NCBI GenBank assembly: GCA_029240815.1
Contig: JARDZO010000162.1
Span: 1-13,145 of the forward strand
DNA length: 13,145 bases
DNA from: Brevibacillus sp.
GTDB lineage: Bacteria; Bacillota; Bacilli; Brevibacillales; Brevibacillaceae
Direction: 5' to 3'
Part shown: positions 1-7,273 of the stretch, piece by piece
How positions within the stretch are numbered: the stretch's first letter is position 1
Layout of the letters: every line of letters begins with the position of its first letter
Position numbers and translations under genes: made by a program
The notes under the pieces: generated by a model
What the model saw: only the letters and a program-made list of their open reading frames with translations
Database searches by the model: none
Told to the model about the DNA's origin: nothing

Positions 1-1
1 T

Positions 2-78
<77 letters not shown>

Positions 79-109
79 ACAGGGACCTATTCGGTCAATT
101 TATATAAAG

Positions 110-185
110 TGGTGGAGGCTGACGGGATCGAACCGCCGACCCTCTGCTTGTAAGGCAGATGCTCTCCCAGCTGAGCTAAGCCTCC
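110..185 (-). tRNA. tRNA-Val (anticodon TAC)
   Basis: A 76-nt tRNA on the minus strand with acceptor stem GGAGGCT/AGCCTCC, discriminator A and an encoded CCA (complement of 110-112). The anticodon loop CTTACAA gives TAC, reading valine GUA/GUG codons. The T-arm has the usual GGTTCGATCCC. It lies 31 nt upstream of tRNA-fMet in the same transcription direction. Confidence 0.96.
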
Positions 186-270
186 ATATCCCAACTTGTT
201 GTCGGGGCCCCGTAAAGTATTCGGTGTTGCTTCATAGCAATCACTTCGCTTTATTTGGGGAAGCTCTAGG

Positions 271-344
271 TGACCCGTAGGGGATTCGAACCCCTGTATG
301 ACAGCGTGAAAGGCTGCTGTGTTAAACCGCTTCACCAACGGGCC
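271..344 (-). tRNA. tRNA-Glu (anticodon TTC), CCA not encoded
   Basis: Minus-strand tRNA with acceptor stem GGCCCGT/ACGGGTC (one G·T pair), anticodon stem GCAGC/GCTGT around loop CTTTCAC (anticodon TTC), and T-arm GGGGTTCGAATCCCC. The discriminator A is followed by CCT (complement of 268-270), so CCA must be added after transcription, unlike the other three tRNAs here. The D-loop appears one base longer than in my recollection of B. subtilis tRNA-Glu. Confidence 0.94.
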
Positions 345-361
345 AATATATAAAGGTGTTA

Positions 362-454
362 TGGCGGATGGAGTGGGATTTGAACCCACGAGACGGGTCG
401 ACCCCGCCTACACGATTTCCAATCGTGCTCCTTCGGCCGCTCGGACATCCATCC
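362..454 (-). tRNA. tRNA-Ser (anticodon GGA)
   Basis: A 93-nt class II tRNA on the minus strand. The acceptor stem is GGATGGA/TCCATCC with discriminator G and an encoded CCA (complement of 362-364). The anticodon stem CACGA/TCGTG encloses loop TTGGAAA (anticodon GGA, reading UCC/UCU). A long variable arm follows, as expected for serine tRNAs. It is the first tRNA after the promoter at 515-543. Confidence 0.96.
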
Positions 455-514
455 ATGTATGATAAAGGATCAAAAGTTCAACTAGATAACACATCGCTGT
501 TAGACACAATAGCC

Positions 515-543
515 ATTGTATCTCGTGAAAGACCCATTGTCAA
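515..543 (-). promoter_or_regulatory. Sigma-A promoter of the tRNA cluster
   Basis: On the minus strand a perfect -35 TTGACA (538-543) is followed after exactly 17 bp by -10 TACAAT (515-520). Transcription would start near 508, about 50 nt upstream of tRNA-Ser. No rRNA precedes it here, so the cluster looks independently transcribed. Confidence 0.85.
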
Positions 544-722
544 CGGTTGTTTTCATTTTTTCTCTCAGCGTTTGCCTGCGATTATCATTACCTGCACAAT
601 CCGAAAATACACTCTCCGTCCATACCCTACCCCATGCAAGTTTCAGGGTTATTTTCCATTCCTGTCGCATATGGACTAGGGAGGACAACTGAACCATTTC
701 TATATGGATGAGAGCAAGGACG
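544..722. other. Gene-free stretch between tRNA promoter and small-peptide unit
   Basis: I find no convincing gene in this part of the 361-base gap between tRNA-Ser and the small-peptide gene. Short reading frames exist on both strands, but none has a ribosome binding site at a workable distance from an ATG. The only structure seen is a 7-bp inverted repeat, GAAAATA (603-609) with TATTTTC (650-656), and the left arm of a 9-bp repeat at 693-701. Function unknown. Confidence 0.4.
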
Positions 723-751
723 TTTTAGCTTCCTCACAGAAATGGTATACT
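723..751 (+). promoter_or_regulatory. Candidate extended -10 promoter of the small-peptide gene
   Basis: TGG-TATACT (743-751) is an extended -10 element (TGn plus five of six -10 bases). The -35 position 17 bp upstream (723-728, TTTTAG) is poor, which extended -10 promoters tolerate. A start near 758 would give a leader of about 58 nt before the ATG at 816. Confidence 0.5.
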
Positions 752-815
752 TTTCCTGAGATAAGATTGGCGGTGGACGACCACGGCGCAGCTTCCTGCA
801 AAGGGGGTGATGCTG

Positions 816-944
816 ATGGTCACGCTCGGCACGCTTTACTTTTGCCTGAAAGTATTAGCCACTCTGCTTAGCCTCTGGTTTAGCAGCAGGAAGCTTTTCC
901 GCTGGTGGAAGAGAAGGTGTAACAAGCGAAAACCCACCGCCTGA
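816..944 (+). CDS. Small hydrophobic-cationic membrane peptide, 42 aa, unknown
   Basis: I do not recognise this gene; the call rests on signals. AAGGGGGTGA (801-810), one base from a perfect anti-16S match, precedes ATG 816 by about 6 nt. A second in-frame ATG at 810 overlaps this site and is less likely. Residues 2-22 are hydrophobic enough for one membrane helix (LYFCLKVLATLLSLWF core). Residues 25-39 hold nine Arg/Lys plus F28, W30 and W31. There are no acidic residues; Cys lies at 10 and 35. The gene has its own candidate promoter (723-751) and a strong terminator (1016-1056), making a unit of about 300 nt. One hydrophobic segment with a basic tail resembles type I toxins of the Fst/TxpA or holin-like kind, or a small membrane-bound regulator. 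I see no sequence match to a named family and no clear antisense RNA promoter. It could also be a chance frame with a good binding site. Confidence 0.55.
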   Translation: MVTLGTLYFCLKVLATLLSLWFSSRKLFRWWKRRCNKRKPTA

Positions 945-1015
945 GTTGACTGCCCAACGGTGAGTTTGCTGGTTTGTTAACATGCGCGCCGTGGGGTTCC
1001 ACAGCATCTTGTCTC

Positions 1016-1056
1016 AGGAGCCTTGCCGCTGCAACGGCGTAGGCTCCTTTATTTTT
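1016..1056 (+). terminator. Rho-independent terminator after the small-peptide gene
   Basis: AGGAGCC (1016-1022) pairs with GGCTCCT (1042-1048), and GCCG (1025-1028) pairs with CGGC (1035-1038) inside it. TTTATTTTT follows. It separates the small-peptide unit from the acetyltransferase gene. Confidence 0.85.
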
Positions 1057-1156
1057 ATGTCTCGTTTTCATCATTGTATACTCTTTATTTTATCACCCCA
1101 CGACTACTACAGACAAGAAATGGAGCCATTCCACAATGGAAAGGATGCTGCCTATC

Positions 1157-1621
1157 ATGACCATGATCCGTCAAGCAACCCTGCAAGACACGACAGCCAT
1201 CTGCCGAATTGATGCTATCGTGCTGGGAAATACAAGCCGCGCTCAGGAGCTGGGAGAGTCCGTGGCTGCGGGCGATTGCTACGTTGCCTACCTGGACACC
1301 AACATCATTGGTTTTGTTGTCATGAATCAAAGCTTTTTTAAACAGAGCTTTATCCAGCACCTGATCGTTCATCCCCAGTACCAGAATCAAGGAATCGGCG
1401 AAGATCTCATGCTTCATATGGAGGCTGTTTGTACGAGAGAAAAATTGTTCACCTCCACTAATCTTTCTAACAAACGGATGCAACGTCTCTGTCAAAAGCT
1501 GCATTATGTCCAGAGCGGAATCATTGATAATCTCGATCCAGGAGACCCAGAAGTTATCTTTTGCAAACAAATCAGAAAGCGCTTACCAAAAACATATCCA
1601 AGCAAAGTCCAAACCATTTGA
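1157..1621 (+). CDS. GNAT-family N-acetyltransferase
   Basis: Predicted 154-residue acetyl-CoA-dependent N-acetyltransferase of unknown substrate. The acetyl-CoA pyrophosphate-binding motif A is clear: strand FIQHLIVHPQYQ, then Q76-N-Q-G79-I-G81 (Q-x-x-G-x-G), then a helix. The C-terminal half has the usual N-x-x-x-x-x-L/Y region (TNLSNKRMQRLCQKLHYV) and an ending, DPGDPEVIFCK, common in small Bacillales GNATs. The whole protein is one domain. Start choice is uncertain. ATG 1157 (MTMIRQAT) places IRQAT near the N-terminus as in most relatives and has AAAGGA about 11 nt upstream. ATG 1136 is an in-frame alternative with TGGAG 10 nt upstream and adds seven residues. A TATACT at 1077-1082 may be its -10. 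It stands alone on this strand and converges on coaX. Family confident, substrate not predictable. Confidence 0.88.
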   Translation: MTMIRQATLQDTTAICRIDAIVLGNTSRAQELGESVAAGDCYVAYLDTNIIGFVVMNQSFFKQSFIQHLIVHPQYQNQGIGEDLMLHMEAVCTREKLFTSTNLSNKRMQRLCQKLHYVQSGIIDNLDPGDPEVIFCKQIRKRLPKTYPSKVQTI

Positions 1622-1659
1622 AATGTCGAGTCTGGCCTTAGTCCTAAAAGTCGCCATCA

Positions 1660-1695
1660 AAAAAGCCGCAAACTCTAAATGAGCCGCGGCTTTTT
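1660..1695. terminator. Bidirectional terminator between GNAT gene and coaX
   Basis: AAAAAGCCGC (1660-1669) and GCGGCTTTTT (1686-1695) form a perfect 10-bp stem with a 16-nt loop. The A-tract and T-tract flank both sides, so it can end transcription from the acetyltransferase (plus) and from coaX (minus). Confidence 0.88.
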
Positions 1696-1707
1696 CCTGT
1701 TCACTCG

Positions 1708-2472
1708 CTATTGATTTCGCTCGAAGATCAAGCGAAGTCCTTTTAATGTCAAATAGGGATCGACTACATGGATGCACTCCGTTTCCTTTGCAACCAACGA
1801 AGCAAGTCCACCTGTCGCCACCACTTTGGGCTCGCTCCCATATTCCGCAGCGATGCGGCGTACGATGCCCTCTACCTGCCCAACAAATCCGTAATAGATC
1901 CCTGACTGCATCGCTGCAATCGTATTGCGTCCCACGACACTCGCGGGCTTGGCAATTTCGATGCGCGGCAGCTTGGCAGCACGGCTGACCAGCGCTTCTG
2001 TGGAAATCCCGATCCCTGGCGCAATGGCACCGCCCCAATACTGCCCTCGCTCGTCCACATAGCAAAAAGTCGTAGCTGTCCCGAAGTCCACCACAATCAA
2101 CGGCGTGCCGTAATGATGTATGGCCGCTACCGCGTTCACGATCCGGTCTGATCCCACTTCTCGTGGATACTCGTATTTAATGTTCAGCCCAGTCTTGATG
2201 CCTGGACCGACGAGTAATGGCCTTTGGTGCAAGTATTTTTCGCACATCCGCTCAATGGTAAAGTTTAAAGGCGGCACAACCGAGGAAATAATGACGCCGC
2301 TCACCTGAGCAAGCACCAGTCCCCCGTGATGGAACAGACTTGTTACCAGCATGCCGTATTCATCTTCTGTCTTGTTCCGGTCAGTGGCCACTCGCCAATG
2401 ATGCCGCAGTTCGTCTCCCTCGTACAAACCCATGACGATATTGGAATTGCCGATGTCTATCACCAATAGCAT
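1708..2472 (-). CDS. coaX: Type III pantothenate kinase
   Basis: Phosphorylates pantothenate with ATP, the first committed step of coenzyme A synthesis, in the cytoplasm. At 254 residues it has the usual length. The ASKHA-fold landmarks are in order: phosphate-binding DIGNSN (6-11), [11 protein letters not shown] (107-117) with the substrate/catalytic aspartate D109, DFGTATT (129-135), and the adenosine-side VATGG (218-222). Type III enzymes are generally known to resist feedback by CoA. An AAGGAG site 8 nt before the ATG lies in the 12-nt gap after nadC, so coaX is probably the last gene of nadB-nadC-coaX and ends at the terminator 1660-1695. In B. subtilis coaX directly follows ftsH. Here ftsH is about 9 kb upstream on the same strand. 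Confidence 0.97.
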   Translation of the reverse strand: MLLVIDIGNSNIVMGLYEGDELRHHWRVATDRNKTEDEYGMLVTSLFHHGGLVLAQVSGVIISSVVPPLNFTIERMCEKYLHQRPLLVGPGIKTGLNIKYEYPREVGSDRIVNAVAAIHHYGTPLIVVDFGTATTFCYVDERGQYWGGAIAPGIGISTEALVSRAAKLPRIEIAKPASVVGRNTIAAMQSGIYYGFVGQVEGIVRRIAAEYGSEPKVVATGGLASLVAKETECIHVVDPYLTLKGLRLIFERNQ

Positions 2473-2484
2473 TGTGATTGCTCC

Positions 2485-3330
2485 TTAGCGTTTCCGCGTA
2501 TTCAAATCAAGACTGATGTCAAATGCCTTGACCGAATGCGTCAGTGCCCCTACAGAAATGACGTCAACACCGGTCTTCGCAATGGAACCAATCGTCTCCA
2601 GATTGACCCCGCCGGAAGCTTCGACCACAGCACGTCCAGCAATCAGTTGGACAGCCTCGACCATTTGCTCGTTCGACATGTTATCCAGCATGATAATATC
2701 CGCACCCGCATCCAACGCTTCCTGTACTTGCCCCAGTGTCTCGGCCTCTACCTCGACCGTCATCGTGTGAGGAATAGCAGCCCGTGCCGCTGCTACAGCC
2801 TGAGCAATCCCCCCTGCACCCTTGATGTGGTTGTCCTTGATCATGACGGCATCGTACAACGCAAAACGATGGTTGTGCCCACCCCCGACGCGAACTGCAT
2901 ACTTTTCCAGAAAGCGCATGCCTGGTGTCGTTTTACGTGTATCGACTACCCGCGCCTTCGTTCCAGCTACCGTCTGGACGTACTCGCTCGTTTTTGTGGC
3001 GATCGCAGAAAGACGTTGCATTAGATTGAGAGCCAAACGCTCGCCACTCAAAATCGAACGTACAGATCCGCTCACTTCTGCGATCTGCTGTCCGTACTCT
3101 ACTCGCGCGCCTTCCTCCACTTTTGCCGTGAAAATCAGATCAGGATCTACCGTCGCAAACACTTGCTGGGCGATTTGCAATCCGGCTACGATCCCCGCTT
3201 CCTTGGCATAAAGAATCCCAACCCCTTGCTCACTCTCAGGGATCGTACTCATGGTGGTAATGTCGCCAAAACCCAAGTCCTCATGCAGCCACTGTTCTAT
3301 TTTTCGTTGCAGCTCTCGTTTATTCCACAT
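2485..3330 (-). CDS. nadC: Nicotinate-nucleotide pyrophosphorylase (quinolinate phosphoribosyltransferase)
   Basis: Converts quinolinate and PRPP to nicotinate mononucleotide, CO2 and pyrophosphate, the third de novo NAD step. With the start chosen it is 281 residues, the normal length. Visible motifs are ERLALN (97-102), DTRKTTPG (130-137), GGGHNHR (149-155), KDNH (166-169), VEVE (192-195), LDN (215-217) and EASGG (237-241), which together line the phosphate and quinolinate sites. The frame can be extended 11 residues to an ATG at 3363, but that region is basic, unlike the family, and contains the AGGAGGAG binding site. ATG 3330 (MWNKRELQ) is therefore preferred; GTG 3342 is a weaker option. 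The start overlaps the end of nadB by 11 nt, implying translational coupling. Confidence 0.97.
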   Translation of the reverse strand: MWNKRELQRKIEQWLHEDLGFGDITTMSTIPESEQGVGILYAKEAGIVAGLQIAQQVFATVDPDLIFTAKVEEGARVEYGQQIAEVSGSVRSILSGERLALNLMQRLSAIATKTSEYVQTVAGTKARVVDTRKTTPGMRFLEKYAVRVGGGHNHRFALYDAVMIKDNHIKGAGGIAQAVAAARAAIPHTMTVEVEAETLGQVQEALDAGADIIMLDNMSNEQMVEAVQLIAGRAVVEASGGVNLETIGSIAKTGVDVISVGALTHSVKAFDISLDLNTRKR

Positions 3331-4942
3331 CGTTCTTGCCACTCTCCTCCTGGACACCCGCACGAATGGACTGTACCAAGTGCTTGCGCCAAATTAAGTC
3401 ATCCTTGTCAGGGAAATCGTTGCGGTAATGCCCGCCCCGGCTTTCTTCCCGCATGAGGGCAGCCCTGGTCGTCAAGACAGCCGCATTCAATAAGTTCAGG
3501 TATTCAAAATCTTCCCGTTCAACCGGGATCTCCTGATAGTCCTGCTCCATACGCTCCAGCTCTTCCAACGCCTTTTGCAGTCCTTTTTCATCCCGTTTTA
3601 CACTCACATAGCGAAGCATGAGCTTTTGTAGCTTCACTCTCTGCTCGCGGGTGCCAGCAGAACGTTCTCGGCGATGCTCCGATGCCACAGTCAACGGCTG
3701 AATCTGTGGCAACTTCGGGAGTTCTTTGATCCGTTCGGAAATACGGTGACCGAATACCACCGCTTCGGACAGTGAATTGCTGGCCAAACGGTTGGCTCCA
3801 TGAACCCCCGTGCTAGACGCTTCGCCGCAAGCAAACAGCCTCTTGGTAGAGGTCTCTCCGTGCAGATCGGTCTGCACGCCCCCCATAATATAATGGCAAG
3901 CCGGTGCTACGGGAATCCAGTCAGTCACCATATCCAGACCGTACTGCAAGCAAAATTGATAGATCGTCGGAAACCGATGTCGGATCAGATCCGCCGATTC
4001 ATGTGTGATGTCCAGAAAAACGTTGGTTGCATTCGCCTTTTCCATCTCGGAGACGATCGCTCGAGCCACCACATCACGGGGCGCCAGCTCTTTTTGGGGA
4101 TGATACTTGTCCATAAAACGCTCGCCATTGCTATTGCGCAAAATTGCTCCTTCACCGCGAACGGCCTCGGAGATCAAAAAGCGAGGAGCCCCTGGATAAT
4201 AGAGCGCTGTCGGGTGAAACTGGATAAACTCGACATCTTTGATGCGGGCACCCGCTCTGTAAGCGATCCCAATTCCATCTGCAGTGGCAATCTCCGGGTT
4301 GGTCGTATAGCGATACAATTGCCCAGCTCCGCCTGTAGCGAGTACAGTCGCATCCGCCTCCAGGAAAAAGAATTCTCCATCCGGCTGCCTCACGATCACT
4401 CCCACGCATTCGTCATCCTGCGTAATGACGTCAATCACAAAATGGTTTTCCAATACCGTGATGTTCGACTGTTCTTTTACGCGTGTGGAGAGGGCTCGGA
4501 CGATCTCAGCTCCTGTCGCATCTCCATTGGCGTGCAAAATGCGTCGTTTGCTATGAGCGCCCTCCTGGGTGAGCTCATAATGTCCCTGTTCGTCCCTGTC
4601 AAACTCCGTACCGTATGCAATCAATTCTTTCAGGCGTTCCGGGCCTTCATTCACCAGGACTTCCACCGCATCGTACGAGCAAAGTCCCGCCCCAGCTATC
4701 AATGTATCCTGTCGATGCAAGGCAGGTGAATCAGACTTGGCGGTCACCGCCGCAATCCCTCCCTGGGCCCAGCGTGTGTTGCTGTCGTCCAATCCCTTTT
4801 TACTGATCAGTACCACATCAGCATATTCACTCGTTTGCAACGCTGTATACAAGCCGGCGATCCCGGCTCCGATAATAGCGACCTTCGTTTTCTTTCGAGG
4901 CAAAGCGTGCAAATCAAAGTCGACGATATAGCGGGGAATCAT
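3320..4942 (-). CDS. nadB: L-aspartate oxidase
   Basis: FAD-dependent oxidation of L-aspartate to iminoaspartate, the substrate of NadA; first step of de novo NAD synthesis. The 540 residues match the family. The Rossmann FAD motif GAGIAGLYTAL is at 25-35, followed by S54-N-T-R and WAQGGIAAV (58-66). The second FAD/active-site part includes ATGGAGQLY (202-210), QFHPTALYYP (241-250), RFLISEAVRGEGA (254-266), the APRDVVARAI region with R289, H350-YIMGG and the HGANRLASNSL signature (381-391). The C-terminal helical domain of succinate dehydrogenase/fumarate reductase flavoproteins follows. A purine-rich AAGGG lies about 9 nt before ATG 4942. It leads the nadB-nadC-coaX unit from the promoter at 5033-5060. 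nadA, which needs its unstable product, is not adjacent but lies 4.3 kb upstream. Confidence 0.98.
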   Translation of the reverse strand: MIPRYIVDFDLHALPRKKTKVAIIGAGIAGLYTALQTSEYADVVLISKKGLDDSNTRWAQGGIAAVTAKSDSPALHRQDTLIAGAGLCSYDAVEVLVNEGPERLKELIAYGTEFDRDEQGHYELTQEGAHSKRRILHANGDATGAEIVRALSTRVKEQSNITVLENHFVIDVITQDDECVGVIVRQPDGEFFFLEADATVLATGGAGQLYRYTTNPEIATADGIGIAYRAGARIKDVEFIQFHPTALYYPGAPRFLISEAVRGEGAILRNSNGERFMDKYHPQKELAPRDVVARAIVSEMEKANATNVFLDITHESADLIRHRFPTIYQFCLQYGLDMVTDWIPVAPACHYIMGGVQTDLHGETSTKRLFACGEASSTGVHGANRLASNSLSEAVVFGHRISERIKELPKLPQIQPLTVASEHRRERSAGTREQRVKLQKLMLRYVSVKRDEKGLQKALEELERMEQDYQEIPVEREDFEYLNLLNAAVLTTRAALMREESRGGHYRNDFPDKDDLIWRKHLVQSIRAGVQEESGKNDVE

Positions 4943-5032
4943 CCTCGTGTCCCTTCTCTCCTAATAGTCACAGCTTTCTTTTAAAAGCCTTCTGTTATCC
5001 TACGCCTATAAAAAACCGATGATTTCCAAACC

Positions 5033-5060
5033 ATTATAGCAAATCCTGCGGGTTTTTCGA
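5033..5060 (-). promoter_or_regulatory. Promoter of nadB-nadC-coaX
   Basis: On the minus strand TGC-TATAAT forms an extended -10 (TATAAT at 5033-5038, TGn at 5039-5041). A partial -35, TCGAAA (5055-5060), lies 16 bp upstream. The expected start near 5026 gives a leader of about 84 nt. It sits immediately after the zur terminator. I could not identify a NiaR/NadR operator by eye. Confidence 0.7.
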
Positions 5061-5066
5061 TCATAC

Positions 5067-5098
5067 AAAAAGAGCATCCACCATCTCGGCGGACACTC
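5067..5098 (-). terminator. Terminator after zur
   Basis: On the minus strand GAGTGTCCGCC (5088-5098) pairs over 11 bp, with three G·T pairs, with GGTGGATGCTC (5072-5082) around a 5-nt loop. TTTTT (5067-5071) follows. It closes the znuC-znuB-zur unit just before the nadB promoter. Confidence 0.85.
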
Positions 5099-5117
5099 TA
5101 TCGCTTCATTTATCCAT

Positions 5118-5543
5118 TCAATTGGAATGTTGCACGCATTCCTTACACGTGCCGTAAACCTCAAATTTGTGACCCGTGACCTGAAAATCGTCGGGAACAG
5201 CCGACATGATATTCATGGGACAGCCTGGCAATGAGGATGTCTTGCCGCACTCGGTACAAATGACATGGTGGTGATGATGTCCGTCAGTCGAACATGCCAA
5301 ACGGAATTTCCCCTCGCCATCCAACTCCGTTTCTTCTAGGATCCCCAATTCCACAAAGGTGGAGATATTGCGATAAACTGTATCAAAGCTAAGGGTAGGA
5401 TAAAGCTCCTTGATCCGCTCCATTATATCTTTGGCAGAAAGGTATCGCTTCTCTGCCGCGCAGATGCGAATCATCTCCTCCCGCTTGCCTGTATATTTGA
5501 ATCCATGATCCTTTAATATCTGCAGCGCTTCTTCTACTTTCAT
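5118..5543 (-). CDS. zur: Fur-family metalloregulator, probably the zinc uptake repressor Zur
   Basis: A 141-residue Fur-family repressor. The N-terminal winged helix holds the recognition-helix signature TLSFDTVYRNISTF (50-63). A hinge and dimerisation domain follow with HHHHHV (89-94) and the structural zinc pairs C96-T-E-C99 and C133-K-E-C136. Sequence alone cannot separate Zur from Fur or PerR with certainty. The zinc assignment comes from position: it is the third gene of znuC-znuB-zur, 38 nt after znuB, and Zur-type boxes flank the znuA promoter. Zinc-loaded Zur would repress uptake genes. The start ATG 5543 has AAGGAG 9 nt upstream; an in-frame TTG at 5549 is too close to that site. 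Confidence 0.92.
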   Translation of the reverse strand: MKVEEALQILKDHGFKYTGKREEMIRICAAEKRYLSAKDIMERIKELYPTLSFDTVYRNISTFVELGILEETELDGEGKFRLACSTDGHHHHHVICTECGKTSSLPGCPMNIMSAVPDDFQVTGHKFEVYGTCKECVQHSN

Positions 5544-5581
5544 CGACAAACACTCCTTCCTTTTGTCTTCACTTAGGTGAC

Positions 5582-6421
5582 CTATCGCATGAGACTACGC
5601 AGTTTTTTTGCACCTAATACAATGAGCAAAATCAATACGGCCATTAACACAATTGTACCACCAGATGCCCAATCTAGCAGATAGGCAAAATACAATCCGC
5701 TCAAAACAGATATTTCCGCAAACACGATGGAAAAGAAAATCGTTTGGCGAAAGCTGCCGGCAATCTGCAGGCTAGCTGCTACCGGAAGCGTAATTAATGC
5801 AGAAATCAAGAGCACGCCGACAATCCGCATGGAAGCTGCGATCGTCAAAGCTACCAAGACCATAAACCACAAGTTGATTGATCGACGAGCGACACCGGAT
5901 ACACGGGCAAACTCTTCATCGAAAGAAACGGCAAACAGTTCCTTGTAAATCAAAATGACGGTTCCCAGCACTACGACAGCTACGGCGACGAGCGCATATA
6001 AGTCCTCAATAGACACTGTCACGATCTTCCCGAATAAGTAGGAGTACAAGTCCGTGTTGAAGCCATCCGCTACACTGACCAATACCGTAAACAGGCCCAA
6101 TCCGCTGGACAAAATAATCGGGATGGCCAAGTCTTGATACGCTTTGTACACCTTGCGCAGCCGTTCAATAAACAGCGACCCGATCACGGCAAACAGCATG
6201 CCGAAAAACAGCGGATTCACAGCCGAGAAAAAGGCCACTTTCTTGGAAATCAGCATCCCAGCTGCGACACCGGAGAGCGTCACGTGGGATAGGCCATCTG
6301 CCATCATCGACAAACGCCGTACGATCAGAAAAGTTCCTAATAGGGGACAGATTAGTCCGATCAAAATCCCAGAAAACAGGGTATATCTCAAAAAATCATA
6401 CTGCCACCAATCAGCCAGCAT
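5582..6421 (-). CDS. znuB: Zinc ABC transporter permease ZnuB
   Basis: Integral membrane subunit of an ABC-3 family metal importer, 279 residues, with about eight hydrophobic segments spread over the whole length. Family motifs seen are ADGLSHVTLSG (41-51), DLYSYLFG (124-131), the cytoplasmic loop SFDEEFARVSGV (166-177), which likely contacts ZnuC, and GVLLISALITLP (202-213). ABC-3 permeases carry zinc or manganese. Zinc is inferred from the Zur boxes and the His-rich ZnuA. ATG 6421 is chosen because AAGGAG lies 7 nt upstream; an ATG at 6427 is almost on top of that site. The gene starts 34 nt after znuC and ends 38 nt before zur. Confidence 0.95.
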   Translation of the reverse strand: MLADWWQYDFLRYTLFSGILIGLICPLLGTFLIVRRLSMMADGLSHVTLSGVAAGMLISKKVAFFSAVNPLFFGMLFAVIGSLFIERLRKVYKAYQDLAIPIILSSGLGLFTVLVSVADGFNTDLYSYLFGKIVTVSIEDLYALVAVAVVVLGTVILIYKELFAVSFDEEFARVSGVARRSINLWFMVLVALTIAASMRIVGVLLISALITLPVAASLQIAGSFRQTIFFSIVFAEISVLSGLYFAYLLDWASGGTIVLMAVLILLIVLGAKKLRSLMR

Positions 6422-6455
6422 GTTCATACTCCTTCTTTTTCCACGTTTTACGCGC

Positions 6456-7226
6456 TTAATGGTGGTGAGACAGCAGCTTTACTGAATCACCGTACATTTG
6501 CTGCAAGATTTGCTCATGATTGTGAGCGAATTCGTGCGCTGTTCCGTGGAAATGAATTTTCTTTTGGACACAAGCTACTTTGTTTACCCACTGCGTCATG
6601 ACCCCTACATCATGGCTGACAATCATCATCGTCATGCCATTCTCCTCTTTCAAGGAGCGCAACAAGCTATAGAATTGCTCAATGGATTCTTGATCCACAC
6701 CGACAGTTGGTTCATCCAAAATCAACAACTCCGGGTCCGCCACTAGCGCACGGGCGATAAACACGCGTTGCAATTGCCCACCCGATAAGCTGCCGATTCG
6801 TTGATCCAGCTTGTCTGTCAGACCGACACGTTCGACCGCCTCCCGCACTTTCTCGTGATGACGAGAAGTCAACCTGCGAAAGAGACCGACCTTGCCGACC
6901 AGACCGGAAGCGACCACTTCCCGCACGGTTGCCGGAAAACCGCCTGCACCATGAGCGACCTGCTGCGCTACATAACCAATACGGCTCCACTCACGGAACT
7001 TGGGCAATGGCTGTCCAAACAGCTCCACCATTCCCTTTGTAGGAGACAGCAACCCGAGAATGAGCTTCATCAGCGTAGATTTACCCGAGCCATTCGGGCC
7101 GACGATACCGACAAAATCACCGCGCTCGAGGGAAAAGGCCACATGATCGAGAACCACTTTTTCTTCGTATTGAAAGGATACATCCGTGAGCTTTACCACA
7201 GATTCTCCTTGAGTTGTCCGTTCCAT
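6456..7226 (-). CDS. znuC: Zinc ABC transporter ATP-binding protein ZnuC
   Basis: ATPase subunit that powers zinc import with ZnuB and ZnuA, at the inner face of the membrane. The 256 residues carry Walker A GPNGSGKS (43-50), a Q-loop near Q88-Q89, the ABC signature LSGGQ (147-151), Walker B LLILDEP (167-173) and the switch histidine H205. The C-terminal tail is His-rich (H226, H228, H231, H235, H237 and a terminal HHH), common in zinc/manganese ATPases and perhaps metal-sensing. AAGGAA lies 10 nt before the ATG. It is first in znuC-znuB-zur. A terminator separates it from znuA upstream, so either read-through or a weak own promoter must drive it. Confidence 0.96.
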   Translation of the reverse strand: MERTTQGESVVKLTDVSFQYEEKVVLDHVAFSLERGDFVGIVGPNGSGKSTLMKLILGLLSPTKGMVELFGQPLPKFREWSRIGYVAQQVAHGAGGFPATVREVVASGLVGKVGLFRRLTSRHHEKVREAVERVGLTDKLDQRIGSLSGGQLQRVFIARALVADPELLILDEPTVGVDQESIEQFYSLLRSLKEENGMTMMIVSHDVGVMTQWVNKVACVQKKIHFHGTAHEFAHNHEQILQQMYGDSVKLLSHHH

Positions 7227-7273
7227 GAATCGATCATTCCTTAAATCGGATTTGTTCTGATTTGATACCCTTC

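Noticed and set aside
87..389. A 100-codon frame on the minus strand across the tRNAs
   Set aside because: It overlaps three complete tRNA genes; structured RNA explains the sequence.
603..656. Inverted repeat GAAAATA/TATTTTC as an sRNA or terminator
   Set aside because: Only 7 A/T-rich pairs with a 40-nt loop and no T-tract; likely chance.
500..697. A 65-codon frame on the minus strand
   Set aside because: No ribosome binding site before either ATG, and it runs through the tRNA promoter.
689..871. Plus-strand frame after GGGAGGA (679-685), from CTG 689 or ATG 704
   Set aside because: The start would be a CTG with too short a spacing or an ATG too far away; it overlaps the better-supported 42-codon gene and shows no protein-like pattern.
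950..1050. Antisense RNA promoter opposing the small-peptide mRNA
   Set aside because: The best pair on the minus strand, TTGCAG-17-CAAGAT, matches only half of each consensus hexamer; not enough to call an antitoxin RNA.
880..1074. A 64-codon frame on the minus strand opposite the small-peptide gene
   Set aside because: No ribosome binding site, and it crosses the terminator stem.
3800..4729. A 309-codon open frame on the plus strand
   Set aside because: It lies entirely antisense to nadB, has no ribosome binding site or recognisable domain, and its composition is what the reverse of a well-conserved gene gives.
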